Made by a program: the position numbers and the translations under genes
Notes under the pieces: model-generated
Told to the model about the DNA's origin: nothing
Seen by the model: the letters and a program-made list of their open reading frames with translations, nothing else
The model's database searches: none
Shown: in pieces, positions 59,678-64,000 of the stretch
Numbering within the stretch: the first letter of the stretch is position 1
Layout: each line of letters starts with the position of its first letter
Assembly: GCA_036399015.1 (NCBI GenBank)
Contig: DASWNW010000045.1
Span: 74,164 to 138,163, forward strand
Reading direction: 5' to 3'
From: QHVT01 sp036399015
GTDB lineage: Bacteria > Acidobacteriota > Thermoanaerobaculia > Gp7-AA8
Length of the DNA stretch: 64,000 bases

Positions 59678-60628
59678 ATGTCCGAGCTCGAGTCTCCGCA
59701 GACCGTTGCACCACCACCACCTCCGGCGCGCAAGTCGCGGGCGGGATCGTTCTTCCTCGGCGCGCTGACCGGCTGCGCCGTGATCTTCGTCGCCTTCGCC
59801 GTGATCGGCATCATGATCGCCGCCTTCAACACGGAGGGCACTGAGCTCTCCCTCGGCGACAAGGTCGCGGTCATTCCCATCGAAGGGGAGATCGTGGAGG
59901 CGCGCGAGACCGTCGACGCGCTGAAGAAGTACGCCGACAACGCCAGCGTCAAGGCGATCGTCATCCGCATCAACAGCCCCGGCGGCGGCATCGCCCCCTC
60001 GCAGGAGATCTACTCCGCGATCCGCCACACCCGCAAGGATTCCGGGAAGCCGATCGTTGCCTCGCTCGACAGCGTCGCCGCCTCCGGCGGCTTCTATATC
60101 GCCGCCGCGTGCGACAAGATCGTCGCGAATCCCGGCACCATCACCGGCTCCATCGGCGTCATCCTGCAGTGGTTCGAGATGAAGGACCTCGTGCAGTGGG
60201 CGAAGATGAAGCCGAACACCATCACCAGCGGCGCGATGAAGGATGCCGGCTCGCCGTTCCGCGAGCTGTCCCCGGAGGAGCGGCAGTACTTCCAGGGGAT
60301 CGTCGCGCAACTGCACTCGCAGTTCGTGCGCGACGTCGCGCAGGGACGCAAAGAGACCATGAAATTCGAAGAGGTGGCGCGTCTCGCGGACGGCCGCATC
60401 TTCACCGGCGAGCAGGCCCACCAGCTCAAGCTCGTCGACCAGCTCGGCAGCATCGACGACGCGGTGCGCACCGCCGGCAAGCTGGCCGGCATCGAAGGGG
60501 AGCCGACGAAGCTCTGGCCGAAGCCGCGCGAAGAGCGGCTGCTCGAGCTCCTCACCGGCGGCGACGCCGAGGCGCTGCTCTCGCGCATCGTCAGCCGCCG
60601 CATGCCCCGCTTTCTGTATCAGTGGTAA
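59678..60628 (+). CDS. sppA: signal peptide peptidase SppA (36-kDa type)
   Basis: A 316-residue inner-membrane serine protease that degrades signal peptides in the periplasm. One TM at ~27-49 (LGALTGCAVIFVAFAVIGIMIAAF), then the ClpP-like domain: IRINSPGGGIAPSQEIYSAI, the nucleophile serine in SVAASGGFYIA, IGVILQWFE, and the general-base lysine in TITSGAMKDAGSPFRELS. Ser/Lys dyad complete. A HU/IHF gene follows with a strong ribosome binding site. Confidence 0.95.
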   Translation: MSELESPQTVAPPPPPARKSRAGSFFLGALTGCAVIFVAFAVIGIMIAAFNTEGTELSLGDKVAVIPIEGEIVEARETVDALKKYADNASVKAIVIRINSPGGGIAPSQEIYSAIRHTRKDSGKPIVASLDSVAASGGFYIAAACDKIVANPGTITGSIGVILQWFEMKDLVQWAKMKPNTITSGAMKDAGSPFRELSPEERQYFQGIVAQLHSQFVRDVAQGRKETMKFEEVARLADGRIFTGEQAHQLKLVDQLGSIDDAVRTAGKLAGIEGEPTKLWPKPREERLLELLTGGDAEALLSRIVSRRMPRFLYQW

Positions 60629-60645
60629 GCCAGGAGGGAAGAGCC

Positions 60646-61059
60646 TTGGACGAACACGATGATTTCGATCTCGAGCAGGACGAGCAGGACGACGACGGCG
60701 ATTCGATCGAGCTCAACGCCGGCGTGATGACCAAGGCCGAGCTGGTGGACGAGGTGGCAAAAGTCGTCCAGCTCACCAAGAAACAGGCCGAGACGATCGT
60801 CAACATCGTCTTCGACTCCATCGTCGACTCCCTGCGCGCCGGCCAGAAGATCGAGCTCCGCGGCTTCGGCTCCTTCCGCCTCCGCTCCCGCAAATCCCGC
60901 ACTGGACGGAACCCCAAGACAGGGGAAAAGGTGGAAGTGCCTTCTAAGAAGATCCCCTACTTCAAGCCGGGGAAAGAGCTGAAAGAGCTGATCAACAAGG
61001 CGCTGGCGGAAGCGCCGGCGGAAGAGGGGACGGCAGTCGCGGCGGCGACTACGGAATGA
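60646..61059 (+). CDS. HU/IHF-family DNA-binding protein with acidic N-terminal extension
   Basis: A 137-residue protein. The HU/IHF domain starts near residue 28 (MTKAELVDEVAKVVQLTKKQAETIVNIVFDSIVDSL), with the DNA-binding arm IELRGFGSFRLRSRKSRTGRNPKTGE and FKPGKELKELIN at the end. A TTG start at 60646 is preferred because a strong AGGAGGG lies 7 nt upstream; this adds 27 residues rich in Asp/Glu (DEHDDFDLEQDEQDDDGD). A plain start at ATG 60727 has no ribosome binding site. The acidic part may compete with DNA or contact basic proteins. A repeat element starts at the stop. Confidence 0.85.
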   Translation: MDEHDDFDLEQDEQDDDGDSIELNAGVMTKAELVDEVAKVVQLTKKQAETIVNIVFDSIVDSLRAGQKIELRGFGSFRLRSRKSRTGRNPKTGEKVEVPSKKIPYFKPGKELKELINKALAEAPAEEGTAVAAATTE

Positions 61060-61132
61060 AGAATTTCGAATTTCGAATGAAGAATGACCACGCGCCAACT
61101 TCTTAATTCTTCATTCGAAATTCTTCATTCGC
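61054..61132. repeat. 7-nt-unit inverted repeat element, family 1 copy b
   Basis: Left units are GAATGAA, GAATTTC, GAATTTC, GAATGAA; the right arm has complementary TTCATTC/GAAATTC units. It covers the HU stop codon and ends 7 nt before the HIT gene ATG. AT-rich, sister of the element at 1984-2061. Confidence 0.9.
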
Positions 61133-61139
61133 CCTGTTC

Positions 61140-61652
61140 ATGGAAACCCTCTTCACCCCCTGGAGATACCCCTACTTGACCGCCCCCAAAACGGATGCGC
61201 CGGACGCGTGCATCTTCTGCTCCGCGGCCACGACGGATGACCCGAAGGCCGCGCTGACGCTCTTTCGCTCCGAGGCGGCCGTGGTCATGCTCAACAAGTT
61301 TCCTTACACGAACGGCCACCTGCTCGTCGCGCCGGTGCAGCACGAGTCGCGGCTGTTCGAGTCGACCGACACCTCACTCAAGGCGCTCATCCGCCTGACC
61401 GCCGAGGCGCAGAGGGTGTTGTCTGACGTCTACCATCCGGACGGCTTCAACGTCGGGATGAACTTCGGCACCGTCGCCGGCGCCGGCATCGCCGACCACT
61501 ACCACCTGCACATCGTGCCGCGCTGGAGCGGCGACGCGAACTTCATGACCGTCACGGCGCGCACGCGCCTCGTGCCGGAGGAGCTCGACGTCACCTACGA
61601 CCGGCTCGTGCCCCACTTCGCGGAGCTGAACGGAGCGCGCTTCTCCGAATGA
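61140..61652 (+). CDS. HIT-family protein, Ap4A phosphorylase-like
   Basis: A 170-residue histidine-triad protein. The motif HYHLHIVPRW holds the catalytic His (H-x-H-x-H pattern), and CIFCSAATT supplies a possible metal Cys pair. The N-terminal TPWRYPYL and LNKFPYTNGHLLVAPVQHESRL fit the group of HIT proteins that cleave Ap4A phosphorolytically in mycobacteria and others. It likely removes dinucleoside polyphosphates. The start directly follows a repeat element; its stop overlaps the next ATG (ATGA). Confidence 0.92.
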   Translation: METLFTPWRYPYLTAPKTDAPDACIFCSAATTDDPKAALTLFRSEAAVVMLNKFPYTNGHLLVAPVQHESRLFESTDTSLKALIRLTAEAQRVLSDVYHPDGFNVGMNFGTVAGAGIADHYHLHIVPRWSGDANFMTVTARTRLVPEELDVTYDRLVPHFAELNGARFSE

Positions 61653-62020
61653 CGTCGCGCGCGCTGGCCGCCATGCTGCTCGCCGCCGTCTTCCCCGGCG
61701 CCGGCCACTTCTTCCTCGGCCGCCGCGGGCTCGCCGCCGCCTTCTGCGCCATCGTCGTCTTCGTCTTCGCGGTCGGCCTCGCGGTCGACGGCAGCCTCTA
61801 CACCCTCCGCGACGCCCGCGGCTCGCTGCTCACCCTTCTGGCCACCATCGGCTCGATGGGCTCCGGCGCGCTCTACTTCATCGCCGGCCGCCTCGGGCCG
61901 CACGGCAGCATCACCTCGCCGACGTTCGAGTACGGACGCATGTTCACCCTCAGCGCCGGCCTGATGAACCTCCTCCTCGTCCTCGACTGCTGGGACATCG
62001 CCACCGGGAGGAAGCCGTGA
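61649..62020 (+). CDS. small multi-pass membrane protein, unknown
   Basis: A 123-residue protein with three to four hydrophobic helices. The N-terminal MLLAAVFPGAGHFFLGRRGLAAAF resembles the first helix of TM2- and DUF6677-like proteins, with a G-A-G-H-x-x-x-G-R turn. It has no catalytic signature. Coupled to the HIT gene by ATGA and to the next small gene by an overlapping GTGA. Confidence 0.8.
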   Translation: MTSRALAAMLLAAVFPGAGHFFLGRRGLAAAFCAIVVFVFAVGLAVDGSLYTLRDARGSLLTLLATIGSMGSGALYFIAGRLGPHGSITSPTFEYGRMFTLSAGLMNLLLVLDCWDIATGRKP

Positions 62021-62202
62021 GCTTCCTGCGCGGTCACATGATCCTGATGTTCCTCTACGCCGCCGCCACGGCGCTCTTCTTCTCGCTGCTCTGGAGACGC
62101 GAGCGCCGCGACCGCATCCGCTCTTTCCTGGTCATCTTCTGCTCGCTGTTCCTCGGCGGCATCGCCATCGGGTGGCTGATGTTCCCGCTGCCGTTGAAAT
62201 GA
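62017..62202 (+). CDS. small membrane protein, 61 residues
   Basis: A GTG start overlapping the previous stop. Two hydrophobic segments (MFLYAAATALFFSLLW and FLVIFCSLFLGGIAIGWLMF) separated by a short basic loop (RRERRDRIRS). Unknown function; likely a membrane partner of the preceding protein. A repeat element begins right after its stop. Confidence 0.72.
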   Translation: MSFLRGHMILMFLYAAATALFFSLLWRRERRDRIRSFLVIFCSLFLGGIAIGWLMFPLPLK

Positions 62203-62292
62203 TGTTGTCGGTTGCCGGTTGTCGGTTGTCGACGCGATCTGTCGCGCCCGGACTCTGTGCCGCCCCTCGGCAACCGGCAACGGGCAACCGGC
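62203..62292. repeat. 7-nt-unit inverted repeat element, family 2 copy d
   Basis: Left units are TTGTCGG, TTGCCGG, TTGTCGG, TTGTCGA; right units are CCGGCAA, CGGGCAA, CCGGCGA. It begins at the base after the upstream stop, with the same junction as copy b (AATGATGTTGTCGG), and lies upstream of lpxB. Confidence 0.85.
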
Positions 62293-62314
62293 GACCCGCG
62301 CCCCGAGGGCGCGC

Positions 62315-63418
62315 ATGAAGCTCGCCATCGTCGCCGGCGAAGCCTCCGGCGATCTGCATGCCTCCGAGGTGGTGAGGGAGTTGAAGACGCTCGACAGCGA
62401 GCTGTCGACGTTCGGCATCGGCGGCGACCTCCTCGCGCGCGAGGGAATGTCCCTCATGCACCACGCGCGGGAGATGGGCATCGTCGGCCTCTTCAACGTC
62501 CTCCGCCACCTCCGCTTCTTCCGGCGCGTCTTCCGCGAGCTGGTGGAGCGCATCGAGCGCGAGCGACCCGACGCGGTGCTGCTCGTCGACTACCCCGAGT
62601 TCAACCTGCGCGTCGCGAAGCGCTGCAAGGAGCTCGGGCTGCGCGTCGTCTATTACATCTCCCCGCAGCTCTGGGCTTGGCGGCAGGGGCGGGTGCGCCA
62701 CATCGCCCGCTACGTCGACCGCATGGTGGTGATCTTCCCGTTCGAGGAAGAGTTCTACCGCAAGCACAACATCCCGGTGACGTACGTCGGCCACCCGCTC
62801 GTCGAGCAGCTCGGCCACATCGCCAGGCCGGCGCGCAATCCCGACGAGCTGCGCATCGCCCTCCTGCCCGGCTCCCGCCGCGGCGAGGTGCTGTCGCTGC
62901 TCCCGCCGATGCTCGACGCCATCGCCGTCCTTCGCCGCGAGCGCCCGGTGAACGCGTACGTCGTGCAGGCGCCGACCATCTCGCGCGAGAAGCTCGAGCG
63001 GATCATGCGCGAGCGGGGAGTGACCGTCCCCATCGTCGAGCACGATCGCGGCGAGGCGGTGGCGGCCGCCGACGTGTCGCTCTCCTCGTCCGGGACCGCC
63101 ACGCTCGAGTCGGCGATCGTCGGCACGCCGGTCGTGGTCATGTACCGCCTCAGCCGCGCCACCTACCTCCTGGCCAAGAAGCTCGTGCAGTTGCCGCACT
63201 TTTCGCTCGTGAACATCGTGGCCGGCAAGCGGGTCGTGCCGGAGCTGATCCAGGACGACGTCAACGGCGAGCGGATCGCCGCCGAGGTGCGTGCTCTCGT
63301 CGCGCCGGGCCACTACGAGGCGGTGCGCGCGGAGCTCGAAGAGGTGAGGGGACAGCTCGGCGAGCCCGGCACCGCCCGCCGCGTTGCCGAAGAAATCCAT
63401 AAGATGGTGCGCGGATGA
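62315..63418 (+). CDS. lpxB: lipid-A-disaccharide synthase
   Basis: A 367-residue GT19 enzyme that condenses UDP-diacylglucosamine with lipid X to make the lipid A disaccharide at the inner face of the inner membrane. Visible: KLAIVAGEASGDLHASEVV at the N-terminus, the LVDYPEFNLRVAK strand, YYISPQLWAWRQGRV, VGHPLVEQL, LPGSRRGEV, and SSSGTATLESAIVGTPVVVMYR. The start at 62315 is MKLAIVAG; longer frames run into the repeat. The next gene overlaps by ATGA and is an MsbA-type exporter, as expected. Confidence 0.97.
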   Translation: MKLAIVAGEASGDLHASEVVRELKTLDSELSTFGIGGDLLAREGMSLMHHAREMGIVGLFNVLRHLRFFRRVFRELVERIERERPDAVLLVDYPEFNLRVAKRCKELGLRVVYYISPQLWAWRQGRVRHIARYVDRMVVIFPFEEEFYRKHNIPVTYVGHPLVEQLGHIARPARNPDELRIALLPGSRRGEVLSLLPPMLDAIAVLRRERPVNAYVVQAPTISREKLERIMRERGVTVPIVEHDRGEAVAAADVSLSSSGTATLESAIVGTPVVVMYRLSRATYLLAKKLVQLPHFSLVNIVAGKRVVPELIQDDVNGERIAAEVRALVAPGHYEAVRAELEEVRGQLGEPGTARRVAEEIHKMVRG

Positions 63419-64000
63419 GCGTCCTGCGCCGCCTCTACCGCTATCTGCGGCCGTACCGCGCCTGGGCCATCGTCGCCTTCGGCTCGATGATCGTCTTCGC
63501 GCTGACGCAGACGGTGCTCGCCGCGATGGTGCAGCCGCTCTTCGACGACGTCCTCTCGCCGCCCGCCGCACGCCAGCAGGTGGCGAGGGAAGAGCCCCGC
63601 CTCACCGCCGCCGAGTCGCTGCTCCAGAACAACGTGCCGGCGATCTACGCCGCGAAGGAGCGCTTCGACGGCTGGTGGAGCGCCGACCCGTCGCTGAAGT
63701 GGAAGCGGGTGCTGACGATCCTGCTCATCGTCTTCATCGTCCGGGCGATCACCTCGTTCCTCTCCGAGTACTCGTTCCAGAAGGTCGGGCTCTCGACCGT
63801 GCGCGACCTCCGCAACCAGCTCTACGAGCGGATGATCCACCAGAGTCACGGCTTCTTCACCCAGCGCTCCACCGGCGAGATGGTGAGCCGCGTCGTCTCC
63901 GACGCCGACGCCATCCAGGCCGCCGTGTCGACGCGCATGGGCGACCTGCTGCAGGAGTCGGTGACGCTGGTCGGCCTGACGCTCTACCTCTTCTACATCA
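63415..64000 (+). CDS. msbA: MsbA-type lipid A exporter, ABC transporter (5' part, cut by window end)
   Basis: The first ~195 residues of a fused ABC half-transporter. The N-terminal LRRLYRYLRPYRAWAIVAFGSMIVFALTQTVLAAM and the TM2-TM3 loop with SFQKVGLSTVRDLRNQLYERMIHQSHGFFTQRSTGEMVSRVVSDADAIQ are typical of MsbA and related lipid flippases; the nucleotide-binding domain lies beyond the window. It likely flips lipid A-core across the inner membrane, consistent with the neighbouring lpxB. Coupled to lpxB by an ATGA overlap. Confidence 0.93.
   Translation, partial: MSVLRRLYRYLRPYRAWAIVAFGSMIVFALTQTVLAAMVQPLFDDVLSPPAARQQVAREEPRLTAAESLLQNNVPAIYAAKERFDGWWSADPSLKWKRVLTILLIVFIVRAITSFLSEYSFQKVGLSTVRDLRNQLYERMIHQSHGFFTQRSTGEMVSRVVSDADAIQAAVSTRMGDLLQESVTLVGLTLYLFYI

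Overview
High-GC bacterial chromosome from a Gram-negative organism: lipid A disaccharide synthase (lpxB) is followed directly by an MsbA-type exporter, and there are lipoproteins and a class A penicillin-binding protein. Several family types here (DUF4388, SPOR, Calx-beta, a RedB-like protein, a large Cache-type membrane sensor, an M1 peptidase of the LTA4-hydrolase kind) fit Acidobacteriota or a related environmental lineage. That placement is inference: there is no 16S rRNA gene in the window. I see no tRNA or rRNA gene, CRISPR array, transposase, integrase or prophage. The region is mostly housekeeping, with some accessory membrane and signalling genes.

Layout. 1-9.8 kb: the end of a TPR gene, an amino-acid permease, an N-acyl-D-amino-acid deacylase-like lipoprotein, lysA, then thyA-folA and a coupled four-gene membrane/lipoprotein operon, and a TMEM175-like channel. 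9.8-24.1 kb: M1 aminopeptidase, gamma-carbonic anhydrase, aspS, aroB, a 1423-residue membrane sensor, a histidine kinase with a coupled small gene, and PBP1A. 24.1-32.3 kb: a GT-C-like membrane protein, divergent response regulator and membrane protein, uvrB, a GntR-OsmC-monooxygenase operon, and a three-gene RedB-like/membrane-sensor operon with a clear sigma70 promoter. 32.3-43.2 kb: a secreted-type beta-rich protein pair, a BNR-repeat protein plus MoaD pair, an RhlE-type helicase, a patch of decayed genes (37.1-38.0 kb), GrpB, an aminotransferase with a glycosyltransferase, an alpha/beta hydrolase and uvrC. 43.3-53.5 kb: a DUF4388-SPOR protein, a NYN nuclease, the RNase P RNA, an LD-carboxypeptidase, a cNMP/FHA protein, recG, a DUF1203 protein and a 997-residue Calx-beta protein. 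53.6-64 kb: trpS-scpA-scpB-rluB-cmk, then rpsA from its own promoter, sppA, a HU/IHF protein, an Ap4A-type HIT protein, two small membrane proteins, lpxB and msbA (cut by the window end).

The most unusual signal is not a gene. Ten gaps between genes, plus one degenerate copy, hold an 80-90 bp imperfect hairpin. Each arm is 4-5 tandem copies of a 7-nt or 8-nt unit, and the other arm carries the complementary units. The unit sequence differs between six families, but the architecture is constant, and many copies run from the stop codon of one gene to the start codon of the next. In places the element supplies the C-terminus and stop codon of the upstream gene, and in one case apparently the N-terminus of the downstream one. 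I do not recognise this as a described class. A second, REP-like element (GTGGAGCGGC ends) occurs between genes and also in frame inside two proteins.

A second general pattern is a -10-like hexamer (TACAAT, TACGAT, TAAACT, TATCAT) 5-9 nt upstream of the start codon of several monocistronic or first genes. This suggests leaderless or near-leaderless transcripts, alongside conventional promoters with leaders (rpsA, the RedB-like operon). Many genes are joined by ATGA or GTGA overlaps.
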